From NCBI GenBank assembly GCA_963663135.2, contig CAXXRM010000001.1:1-64000 (forward strand): a stretch of DNA of 64,000 bases, in the 5' to 3' direction. Under the pieces are notes generated by a model. The model was given only the letters and a program-made list of their open reading frames with translations. It did no database searches and was not told where the DNA came from. The translations under genes were made by a program, and so were the position numbers. The stretch is from Io17-Chloro-G2 sp963663135 (lineage in GTDB: Bacteria; Chloroflexota; Dehalococcoidia; Lucifugimonadales; UBA3495). This document shows, one piece after another, positions 20,116-28,084 of the stretch. Each line of letters begins with the position of its first letter. Position 1 is the stretch's first letter.

Positions 20116-20409
20116 GTGGCCGTGAGACTCGACTCCTATGATTGGATCGACCGCTGGTCGGACCATTTGATGAAGGCCTTCCATGAGGACTCCGACGCGG
20201 TTCTTGCCCGCAACGCCGAGGCCATCGAGATGGGATCCATGGCCGGATTTCCGGACGATGTGCTGTTACTGTTCCACATCAACCTCGAAGGGGTCCGGGA
20301 CAATCCCGAGGGGACTGTTCGGCTGCTTCAGGCGTCGTACGAGGCGACTTTTCGGACCATCCACGACTTCCTGCGAGCGGGAAGTTCACAAAGTCCCGCG
20401 GCCCGGTGA
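20116..20409 (+). CDS. Small hypothetical protein
   Basis: 97 residues from GTG 20116, preceded by a purine-rich GGGGGAGGGGA. Acidic N-terminal half (DSYDWIDRWSDHLMKAFHEDSDAVLA), then MAGFPDDVLLLFHINLEGVRDNPEGTVRLLQASYEATFRTIHDFLRAG. No signal peptide or membrane segment. It is divergent from the long Hint gene and probably shares its control region. No family recognised. Confidence 0.6.
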   Translation: MAVRLDSYDWIDRWSDHLMKAFHEDSDAVLARNAEAIEMGSMAGFPDDVLLLFHINLEGVRDNPEGTVRLLQASYEATFRTIHDFLRAGSSQSPAAR

Positions 20410-20467
20410 AGGCTCCCCGAGAGCGGTCCATTTCGTTGAATGCCGTGGGGGTTAAACCCTCGTCCAA

Positions 20468-20509
20468 GCCCCATGACCATCGGGCGCAGACCGGAGATGG
20501 TCATGGGGC
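20468..20509. repeat. Perfect 14-bp inverted repeat hairpin
   Basis: GCCCCATGACCATC (20468-20481) and its exact complement (20496-20509) enclose 14 bases. It lies about 60 bases after the preceding small gene and has no T run, so it is at most a rho-type or processing hairpin. Confidence 0.8.
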
Positions 20510-20849
20510 GCCAGCTTCGGCTGCCCACCCCATTCATTTGAGACGTGAAGGGTATTTTGTCGTCGGGAGCGGCGTTCGGGAGGCCAGGTCGTGATTCAAT
20601 CCCTGGGGGTTGGTCGGGGATGCGGGCCTGTCGTCTCACGGCGGTTGGTCAGATGGACACACCAGGTTGCAGCAAGTGGTCAGTGCGGGGATGGCCCATA
20701 GGCCTAACCGGGCCCATGAACGGAGGAGTGAAGGTGTGGGGCGTGGTCTCAGGTTCGGAGTCTGCTCCGCGTCCGCTTCGGCTTTGGTCCTGTTGGATAG
20801 GCGTTTGCGGTCTGGGCTGATACTCTGCGTGTCAGGCCAGTGTGCAAAG

Positions 20850-20893
20850 CCGGCGCCGGGGACCCCAGAGCACCGGCGCCGGGTTTGTTTTTT
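20850..20893 (+). terminator. Intrinsic terminator
   Basis: Two copies of the self-complementary CCGGCGCCGG (20850-20859, 20873-20882) form a 10-bp stem followed by TTTGTTTTTT. It implies a plus-strand transcript arriving from the left, yet no confident gene ends just before it. Confidence 0.75.
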
Positions 20894-21720
20894 CAGCGGT
20901 GTAAATTCCGGTCTCGACCATCGGGAGAGCGGGCGTTCGGGGCAGGTTGCCCGGGTTCCAGACTCCGAAGATAGGCGGCGTTGGCGCCCTTCATGGCTCA
21001 GGATGCGGCCCTTGCCGCCGCACATCGTGGGCTGGCCTGGACCTCATGATTGGGGAACGATCGGCGGAGGCCGGACCGGGCGAGGTATCGGCTCAGGTGG
21101 AGCTTGCCGCGGGGATGGGACCGGCTTCCCGGTCAAACCCCCGAGTGTTTCTCGAGCCACCCCGGGAGGTGGCGCGTCCTGCGCCGGACGGCTCGCCCGG
21201 CCACGCGATCAAAGGAGATGTCTGGGAGTCATAGATACAAAGTTCCGCCGGGAGTCGTGGTCACAGGGGAGGAGGTAGGTCCTGTGAGAATCGTGATGGG
21301 CCCAACCGCCGATGGGCGCGGGCAGGGTTTCCATTGCCACCAGGGCTTGTCGTTGGTACATACCTTGATATCGCTTGGTTTCCGCTGGGTCCCTCGCTGG
21401 ATTTGATTCCTGCGGTTCAACCATTGGGCCCTCGGATAGGTTCTCCATGATCCATGCTGGGTGATTGGGCCAAACAGGGACGGTGGAGAAATGGGGCAGC
21501 AAACCGGCCCGAGGAACAGTCCGGGTGCGGGACCGGCGAAAGCGGTGGCTGGAGGTGGGGTTGAGGCAGTGGAACGCACAATGGACCACCGGGCATTGGT
21601 GGAACACTGCCGCCGCCGGCGGCGATGGCAGGCACGGTTGTGGCCCCGTGGACGGCTAGAAGGGGGGTCGGTTATGAGGATGCCGGACGGCGGCGGACCC
21701 TCATTGTCACCGAGGCGGGT

Positions 21721-23109
21721 TCACGAGGTGGGATTGGTCTGAGCGTCGGGTAGGGCGTCTTCGGTGGGGAAAACCGCCGGAACCTGGCCTTCAGGGGACA
21801 CTGCCTGGGAGTTCGATTCGGACCTGACGTCACCTTCATCCCGCGCCAGCGACCTCTTGATCCGCTCAAGGTTGACTTCATCCTTGTCGGCGCCAATGAA
21901 ATAGCAACCGTGCTTCCTGGCGGCCAGCGCGGAGCTGGCCTTATCTAGAGGAATCGGGTCGCAGACCACCTGCCCGGGCCGGGCAAAGCGTTCGACAATA
22001 AGCGCCATGGCCAAGCCTAACCATTGCCGCCGAAGTTGTTCTTCGGGCAGTTCATCGGAGGTCGGCAACGCGATTACGTTGTCGCCCCCATTGAGCTTGA
22101 ACCCCGACTTGCCGTAGATGAGGAGTGACCTGCGACGGAGAGTGATCCAGTATGGGGAGCCCGCACCGACCGATACCCTCTGGTGCTGCAGGTCGAACTC
22201 CGAGATCCAATTCAGGTCCGGGTGATTCAGACGCTCGAGAACCTGTGGCAATTGCATGGCGTTGTTCATCACCACCATCACACCGCCCGGCTTGAGAGCA
22301 TGGGCCGCGAATGCGGCTAGGTCGGAGTACAGCGGCAGGGACGCTGGAGTATTCGGCGGATTGGTGACGATGGCATCAACACTGGCCGGGGCCACCAATT
22401 CGGATAGGTCCGACACCGCGGAACGGTGCAGCGTGATGGTTTCATCAATCGACCTGGCCCGGTTTGACTCGAGCGCTACCGCCTCCGCCGCTTCCGTCAC
22501 TTGGCGTTTTATCCGCTGGACCGCGCTGGAGATAGTCTTGGACTCGCCTCTGAGCACCCGGTCCAGGGCCCGCTCCTGGACATCTGCCGACTGGTCGACC
22601 GCCTTGGCGGCGTCGCTTGCCTTAACCCTTCCCGATTCGACCGCCTTGCGTAATGTCGAGATTGCCGCGCTGTCCTCCCCCAGCACCCGTCCGACGTTGG
22701 TGACCGACCTTCTGCTAACCCCGAGACGAAGAGCAGCCTCCCCCTGGGTCATCTGGAGCTCTTCGTCTTGGGAATCTACAGGGCGGCCCGGCTTGGACAT
22801 GCTGGACAGCTTGTAGCCCACAACAGCCCGTCCGCTGGTGTCCAGGACCCGGACCTCACCGTTTTTGTCCAATACAAATTGGACCGGGTCTTCGTCATCA
22901 TCCAGGTGCTCGAATCGTGGCTCCACGCCGGCCCTGAGGCAGGCCGCGTAACGGTGGCGGCCGTCGATGATCTCTCCCCTCCAGACGGTGATGGGGACTC
23001 GTAAGCCGTTGGCCTGGATACTCTTTACTAGGCGCTCGAATTGAGCGTCGGTCATATCCGGAAAAAGGTGCGCCAGGTAGCTGATCGGGTATTCCTGATG
23101 CTCATCCAT
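21721..23109 (-). CDS. ParB-like nuclease-domain protein fused to a degenerate DNA methyltransferase domain
   Basis: 462 residues, ATG 23109 with AGAGGTGA upstream. The ParB/Srx-type domain is at 1-90 with GEIIDGRHRYAACLRAG (45-61). A ParB-type helix-turn-helix follows (QMTQGEAALRLGVSRRSVTNVGRVL, about 119-143). Residues 230-440 look like an N6-adenine or cytosine DNA methyltransferase: VDAIVTNPPNTP (motif IV at 250-253), ALKPGGVMVVM, and near the C-terminus VVCDPIPLDKASSALAARKHGCYFIGAD where active enzymes have DPFxGSGTT. Both catalytic motifs are altered (NPPN for DPPY/NPPY), so methylation is doubtful. Such fusions are typical of phages and integrative elements. Two TGCGCAA palindromes lie upstream. 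Confidence 0.75.
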   Translation of the reverse strand: MDEHQEYPISYLAHLFPDMTDAQFERLVKSIQANGLRVPITVWRGEIIDGRHRYAACLRAGVEPRFEHLDDDEDPVQFVLDKNGEVRVLDTSGRAVVGYKLSSMSKPGRPVDSQDEELQMTQGEAALRLGVSRRSVTNVGRVLGEDSAAISTLRKAVESGRVKASDAAKAVDQSADVQERALDRVLRGESKTISSAVQRIKRQVTEAAEAVALESNRARSIDETITLHRSAVSDLSELVAPASVDAIVTNPPNTPASLPLYSDLAAFAAHALKPGGVMVVMNNAMQLPQVLERLNHPDLNWISEFDLQHQRVSVGAGSPYWITLRRRSLLIYGKSGFKLNGGDNVIALPTSDELPEEQLRRQWLGLAMALIVERFARPGQVVCDPIPLDKASSALAARKHGCYFIGADKDEVNLERIKRSLARDEGDVRSESNSQAVSPEGQVPAVFPTEDALPDAQTNPTS

Positions 23110-23207
23110 CGTTGGAAGTCACCTCTTTGCTCACCGGAATCTCAAGAACCGGAGTCGGCCAGCCTGGGGAATGGGAGTGCCGGTCCAGCTTCCTCCCCCA
23201 ACGGAAA

Positions 23208-23225
23208 CTGCGCAATATTGCGCAG
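23208..23225. promoter_or_regulatory. Perfect 18-bp palindrome upstream of the ParB-methyltransferase gene
   Basis: CTGCGCAATATTGCGCAG is fully self-complementary and lies about 100 bases before the ATG. A copy with centre TT (TGCGCAATTTTGCGCA) is at 23737-23752, and both are followed by TAATCCGGG. Size and symmetry suit an operator or parS-like site; the role is inferred. Confidence 0.6.
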
Positions 23226-24190
23226 TTAATCCGGGCTCCGCTAATACAAGGTTACCTCCATAGAAGAGAACTAAGCAAGCTGAAATCGTCCAGACCAGCT
23301 CTTTAATTTGTTGCTTGATGACCGATTCAATGGCCGCCGGGGTGTAATTGGGCCGGTTTGCGCTGGAAACCGGACCACCGGCACGGCGGTGGGCGGGCAT
23401 GGCCCTACAGGTCTCGATTCCTCGGGTTGCCAAAACCGGGGTGTTCCGGCGCGGTCATCGATGAACTCAGACTTGTGTCCCACACCGGTCTGGGCGCGTT
23501 CAGCCTGACGAAGGCGACCGCTGATCATCTCCCCTCGCCGGATTGTGATGGGTCCACTGGGGCCCTTCTCACGAAGGGCTCACAACAACTCGCCGATTCT
23601 CCCGTCGGACATTTCATCGAAGGCCTTGACCCTGTGTTTTCTCCTTCCCATTTGCTGACCTGAATTTGAACGAGTGGATCCGGACGGCTAATCTTGAGGC
23701 GAAGGCTCGTTTGCCCGTTCATGACGTGCTGGCAACTGCGCAATTTTGCGCAACTAATCCGGGGCCACCTTATTTGAGATTTGGGGCGGGGCTCTCACTT
23801 TCCTGGCTGTCCAGTTTTCCCGGTACACCTCAGCCCGTGATGGGGCGATCCGTCCGAACGGGTCTGCGAAAGGAGCACTGGGTGTAGTGTTCAATGTTGC
23901 GAAGAGTGTTTTGGGCAACACCGAAGGGCTCGGAGAAAAATCCTCGCAGTTTTCGGCAGATGTGGTCGCTAAGTTGATTACGCCGGAAATGAGGGTAAGG
24001 GTGGAGCTCAAGTCCGTCCTTGACTTGCCCTGAGCGCTTCGTCGTTCTCGGTTGGCAGGTTGCGAAGGACGAGCTCCGTGGGAGCTCGAGGCTCTCTGTT
24101 GAGAGGTGCGGTTCGCGGCAGCGGTCGCCGTTGGTCCGGTCAATTTCTCGGTCAGATGGTCCTTCTCGTTGTTAGAGGTGCCCCCTGATA
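23226..24190. other. Region without confident genes
   Basis: It holds the second palindrome, a solo IS3-type end (about 23785-23832), a small GTG-started candidate 23887-24033 (MFNVAKSVLGNTEGLGEKSS, 48 residues, AAGGAG 14 bases upstream) and an 8-bp hairpin CGAGCTCC/GGAGCTCG at 24070-24088. Other open frames look accidental. Confidence 0.4.
23737..23752. promoter_or_regulatory. Second TGCGCAA-TTGCGCA palindrome
   Basis: Arms TGCGCAA/TTGCGCA around TT, followed by ACTAATCCGGGG, matching the element at 23208 both in the palindrome and in the flank. Confidence 0.6.
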
Positions 24191-24475
24191 GTGGACCATC
24201 GGGTCCCCGAAACTATTGTGTATCGCGAGCGTTCCGTCGGCGTTGTGTCGAAGTTCTCACCCGGTCAGAAGCTGGGCGGGGCTTGCCGTTGTCAGGGCCA
24301 CGGACCCTGTGACAATTGTCGCGTTACCTGCCCCAACGCGTCACAATATACGACCCGACAGACTCACAGAGTCCCTAACCACATCTCGAAGACGGTACCA
24401 CCTACCGTGCACTCAGGACCACCGTGGCGGAATGGAAGCTGCTCCAGGCGCCAACCAATTGGGGACTATGGATGA
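24191..24475 (+). CDS. Tentative small cysteine-rich protein
   Basis: 94 residues from GTG 24191, with AGAGGTG about 13 bases upstream. It contains a dense Cys block CRCQGHGPCDNCRVTC near residue 34, which could bind zinc. The remainder is low-information and no family is recognised; it may be chance. Confidence 0.3.
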   Translation: MDHRVPETIVYRERSVGVVSKFSPGQKLGGACRCQGHGPCDNCRVTCPNASQYTTRQTHRVPNHISKTVPPTVHSGPPWRNGSCSRRQPIGDYG

Positions 24476-24493
24476 CGGTCTCCGCCCTTGACT

Positions 24494-25132
24494 TCATCGC
24501 CCGGATGTAAGTAACGGCCTAGCCCGGCCGGGTCCGTGGACCTGGTAACGAAGCAGGTGGCGAATCGCGGGAGTGGGCACGGTCAATTCGGTAGGATTGA
24601 TACTCAATCGGTGGCGGTTCCCCACCGGTGGAGGGTCGAGAGCATTTAGTTCCACGGACCGCAAGCCCTGGTTGCCCGAGCGTCGATGAGGTTGTCGGAA
24701 AGGCGTCCCGGCAGCGGCAAGACCCGGTTGTACTCGACCTCCGGAACTGGCCGGAGGAGCGTTCATATACGAGGGTGAGCGCTGCTCGGGCTCTCCGGAT
24801 TCCTGGCGCTGCCCCCGGGATACGATTGCAGCGATGACCAGGATGATGATCACGGCGACGGCGGCGACCAGGGGCATCGAAAACCAGAAAAGGTTCTCGA
24901 AGGTGTCTCGGGACCGTTCCAGGCTGCTCACCCGCCAATCCCTGTTCCAGGACTGGGAGTCCATTTCTCCTCGCAGGGAATCCATGCGGCGATCGACATC
25001 CCTTTTCAAGGCATCGGCATCCCTCCTAAGGGCTTCCACGTTCCTGTTCGAATCCCTCTGCTGTCGCTCCAACTGGTCCTGGCGCTGGGCCAGGCGGGCC
25101 ATCTCTGGCCGCCAATTATCCTGGGGGGTCAT
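24494..25132 (-). CDS. Coiled-coil single-pass membrane protein
   Basis: Start chosen at ATG 25132 because AGGAGGAAGAG lies six bases upstream; a longer frame to 25351 has no such site. About 212 residues. Residues 8-75 are a charged heptad-rich coiled coil (MARLAQRQDQLERQQRDSNR, then RRDADALKRDVDRRMDSL), followed by a transmembrane helix (FWFSMPLVAAVAVIIILVI) and a Pro/Arg-rich tail. It could be a cell-envelope or phage-type spacer or anchor protein. It is probably co-transcribed with the membrane gene 215 bases upstream. Confidence 0.6.
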   Translation of the reverse strand: MTPQDNWRPEMARLAQRQDQLERQQRDSNRNVEALRRDADALKRDVDRRMDSLRGEMDSQSWNRDWRVSSLERSRDTFENLFWFSMPLVAAVAVIIILVIAAIVSRGQRQESGEPEQRSPSYMNAPPASSGGRVQPGLAAAGTPFRQPHRRSGNQGLRSVELNALDPPPVGNRHRLSINPTELTVPTPAIRHLLRYQVHGPGRARPLLTSGR

Positions 25133-25347
25133 GTCTCTTCCTCCTGAAAGGTCTGGTGTGTGGGTTCGTTGATTTGTTCCGTCCGGAGCCCCGGCCGCGG
25201 ACTGGGCGGCCGGGGATGGGTATTCGGACTCCCGGTTCAGATAGAGGGCCAGGTGGGGAGTCCCGCATGAGGTAGACTCCCGCCGGCCCCTTCCCGGCAG
25301 GTGTTGCTGGGCCATGGTGGGACAGGGCCCGGAGCGAATCGGTGACG

Positions 25348-25794
25348 TCAATCCCCGGGGCTTCCCGGACAGCGCGGCGGCTCAGGCTCGGGCCGGCCCT
25401 TCCGGCGGGCGGCTTCAGCCGACTGCTTCCAATCTGACCAATCCCTCCACACCTCGCAGGCGTCCCGTTTGAATTGCTGGGCAACCTGGCGCCGGCCCTC
25501 CGCCAATCCTTGTTGATAGCGGAGTCCAAATTGGCCCTCCAACCGATCGGTGAATACCCTTGCCGCAATGACCAGGTACAGGACCACCAGCATGGCGGCG
25601 AACGTCGAAAAGGCGTGCAGTGCACCCATGAACTGGTCAATCCAGTGGTCTGCTTCCGGAACGGAACTGAGCCCTCTCCAGATGAGGAGGGCCGCTCCCA
25701 GGGTGAATAGCGCCAGGAACAGGGCCACGGTGAAACGGGCCGTTCCGGCGCTGATGATGGGTTCCGGTCCGGGTTCGGGTTTGTCGGGTTTCAT
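25348..25794 (-). CDS. Small two-helix membrane protein
   Basis: 148 residues, ATG 25794 with AAGGAGA upstream. Two hydrophobic helices (FTVALFLALFTLGAALLIW and FSTFAAMLVVLYLVIAARVF) flank a short polar loop; the C-terminal 60 residues are charged and Trp-rich (CEVWRDWSDWKQSAEAARRK). No family recognised. It precedes the coiled-coil membrane gene on the same strand and the two may act together. Confidence 0.6.
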   Translation of the reverse strand: MKPDKPEPGPEPIISAGTARFTVALFLALFTLGAALLIWRGLSSVPEADHWIDQFMGALHAFSTFAAMLVVLYLVIAARVFTDRLEGQFGLRYQQGLAEGRRQVAQQFKRDACEVWRDWSDWKQSAEAARRKGRPEPEPPRCPGSPGD

Positions 25795-26112
25795 AGTAAT
25801 TTCTCCTTTGCGGGCTGGGCCGGGTGAAAGTCATCCCCGCGGCGGCAGCCGTTTAACGGCCCCACGGCCCGCGGGTGTTCGGGGTAAACGGGTCGCCGGG
25901 CCTGGGGGCGCTCTCCCGGCGATGGGGGAAGGCGCGCGGATGCGGGTGAAAGCGATGGGGCTGAAATTGAGGGACTCCTTCGGGGATGGGGATTGAGACG
26001 ACGGTCGGAGAAGGCCTCTGCAGCTATTGCCCCTAGGTCCGTATGGACGGGGCCGTAGAGGTTTGGACCGGCGACGCACCCGGCTTGCCGTTCGGTGGGG
26101 ATGAGAAATACT

Positions 26113-26152
26113 GCCCCCGGCGGCGTAGCCCACCGGGAACGCCGCCGGGGGC
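26113..26152. repeat. Perfect 14-bp hairpin, terminator-like
   Basis: GCCCCCGGCGGCGT and its exact complement enclose 12 bases. TTTGAG follows on the plus strand and AGTATTTCTC on the minus strand; the T run is weak on both. Confidence 0.7.
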
Positions 26153-26286
26153 TTTGAGCCCAATGGTCAGGGTATGGCGGACATGTCGGCTGGAAGGTGT
26201 TCCGGAAACTTGTTTCTGGGGATAGCCAAAGGTCGGTGGATCACCCGGAGAACGCCCGGAGCATCCTGTCCCTCAGCCAAGGTTCA

Positions 26287-26339
26287 ACGTCAGGGTGGGC
26301 GCTTGGGGGTCACCCCGAAACGAGCGCCCACCCTGACGT
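26287..26339. repeat. Perfect 17-bp hairpin with inner hairpin
   Basis: ACGTCAGGGTGGGCGCT (26287-26303) pairs with 26323-26339; the 19-base loop contains GGGG-TCA-CCCC. No T run and no ribosome-binding site in the arms. Confidence 0.8.
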
Positions 26340-26906
26340 CGAATGGGCGCCCTTCCCGGCGGCGATTCACATCGGCCCACTTCGGCAAATCGATGGGTTG
26401 GTCAGCGAAAAAATGCAGTTGGCGTGTGCGACCAGGCCCGCGGGCGATGGTAAAAAATTGCCTCACGGGTATTCAGGGCTGTCAACCTTACGCTATTGAT
26501 GTGCGCCCCAGGCAATCCGAGGGTGATACCTCAGGCATCCGCAACCGGGAAGTCCTCGCCCAATGAGGAAACGGGAAAAGTCCCCGGGCTTTTCGTCCAA
26601 GGGTTCGACTATGAAATCGATGGTTGACTCCAGGAAAATCCACATGGTTGGTGCTGGCATCGAGGCGATTCTGGACGAGCCACGCATAACACAAAATCCT
26701 GTTTCGAGCCGAAGACGGTTTCATTTGGCCCCTTCTGGCCCTGGCGAAGAAGGTTCCTGTGATGAGGGCCCGCCGTGAGATACTTTGCAGCCCTCGACAC
26801 CGGTCGCAGGAAGTATGTGTTGGGGGGTGGATATATGCTCAACTCCTCTTCCATGGCGGTGACGGTGATCATGGGTGTGACGCCCCTGAAATTGCCGGCT
26901 TCACCG

Positions 26907-26957
26907 GTCTCAGCGGGGCGACGGCAGCGGCAGCAACAGCCGCCGCCCCGCTGAGAC
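26907..26957. repeat. Perfect 14-bp hairpin
   Basis: GTCTCAGCGGGGCG (26907-26920) pairs with 26944-26957 around a 23-base CAG-rich loop. The stop of the tentative frame 26775-26954 lies in the right arm. Confidence 0.75.
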
Positions 26958-27623
26958 ACTGGACTGCTTCACATGCAATGCACCCCGCATGGCGGATTTC
27001 TTGCCCCGCGCTATTGAAAACCCGCTTCAACCCTCCCCGCGTCCTTATTGATTTTGAGATCAACTGAATTCACCTCCAGACTGGCCGGGCAAACCCAAAG
27101 GCAAGCCTGGAATAGGGGCGCGTCACCGGGGAAATGACCATTTGCCGGGTGCATCCCATGGCCTGGAAAAGGGTGGCCCAGCAAGCCATGCCGGCCCCGT
27201 CCCGGGGTGGACAAAACAGATGTTTTGGCATGTTCTAATGAAACATTCATAGAAATGAATTTAAACGAGTTTTGTGGCCAATTTTCTGAAAACTACAACG
27301 AATCACCATCAGATCATCATCAAGATAGCCTTGGTTCCATGCAAATTTGACCTCTGGGAGCTGCCCGAAAGCATAGTTTGTCTGAAACGATAATCCTGGT
27401 CTCCCCCTCCTCGTCTAGCCTTAGGTTATGGGACCGATTTCCGGGGTCACAAAGGTATTCGCCAGGGCGGCAGCTCTTCCGGGCAGAGCATGGCCCGATG
27501 TCCTGTTTGACCCTGCCGCTATCCGATGGACGGCCGCGTGCGGCGACCTTCGGAAGAGGACCCAGTCCCTCATGGCTCTCATCGGCTCCGAATTCGGCCT
27601 CCGTGGGTCCCTGGACCGCGGAC

Positions 27624-27836
27624 ATGGCCAAGGTTAGGAAATCCGAAAGGCCGAAGAAGTCCGGCCGCTCCGGGCCGGATCCCACCGTAGTGGAGGTGCG
27701 CTGCAACCCGGCCCCCGACGCCCAGGAACGGCTGCGCAGGATTTTCACCCTATTGGCGAAGCACATCGCTGAGGACGGGCTTCGTGAGATGGAAGAGGAC
27801 TACGCCTTGGAGGACAGCAGCGAGGAGGAGGGCTGA
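27624..27836 (+). CDS. Small conserved protein of the kind found upstream of serine recombinases
   Basis: 70 residues from ATG 27624. After a basic start (MAKVRKSERPKKSGRSG) it has EVRCNPAPDAQERLRRIFTLLAKHIAEDG, matching in style the small protein often encoded just before large serine recombinase genes. Its TGA overlaps the ATG of the next frame (TGATG), again as in those cassettes. The link to a recombinase is from memory of that arrangement; the recombinase itself is gone here. Confidence 0.55.
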   Translation: MAKVRKSERPKKSGRSGPDPTVVEVRCNPAPDAQERLRRIFTLLAKHIAEDGLREMEEDYALEDSSEEEG

Positions 27837-27940
27837 TGCAGTCCACCATCAATCTCACGGAAATCAAACCGGTGCTGGCTGTCAATTCCCGCCTTGGGGT
27901 TTCGGGTACCGGCTATTCACATCGCTGGTGGAGGCAATAG
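27836..27940 (+). pseudogene. Possible serine recombinase N-terminal remnant
   Basis: 34 residues, MQSTINLTEIKPVLAVNSRL, overlapping the previous stop. The start resembles a recombinase leader before the catalytic YxRxS segment, but no catalytic Ser region is present. Alternatively a free-standing peptide. Confidence 0.35.
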
Positions 27941-28084
27941 CGACGTAGAGAATCCAAATGGAACGCCGGACGTTGGAGCTCGACGCGGTTTTGGACACTG
28001 TCTGATGAGGATCGACCCATGGGCCGCTAGAGAAAATGCCCGACCTTCAGGCAGACCCCACAGATATATGTAGAGGTGATCGGA

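Larger units (their letters stand above)
20410..21720. other. Region without confident genes; short open frames only
   Basis: Besides the hairpin and terminator it holds short candidates: GTG-started MWGVVSGSESAPRPLRLWSC ending at 20820 behind GGAGGAG, and 21218-21406 (MSGSHRYKVPPGVVVTGEE, 62 residues) directly after AAAGGAG, a spacing that is too short. A longer frame 21494-21742 overlaps the end of the next gene. None has a recognisable family. The strong terminator suggests a transcript, possibly a leader or small RNA. Confidence 0.35.
25795..27623. other. Hairpin-rich region without confident genes
   Basis: Contains three long perfect hairpins (26113-26152, 26287-26339, 26907-26957). Possible short genes are 26563-26778 (MRKREKSPGFSSKGSTMKSM, 71 residues) and 26775-26954 (GTG start, VRYFAALDTGRRKYVLGGGY, 59 residues, stop inside a hairpin arm). 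Neither has a recognised family. The region has high G+C and is unlike the coding DNA on both sides. Confidence 0.4.

Noticed and set aside
24494..25351. 285-residue form of the coiled-coil membrane protein
   Set aside because: The ribosome-binding site is at the internal ATG 25132; upstream residues look non-coding.
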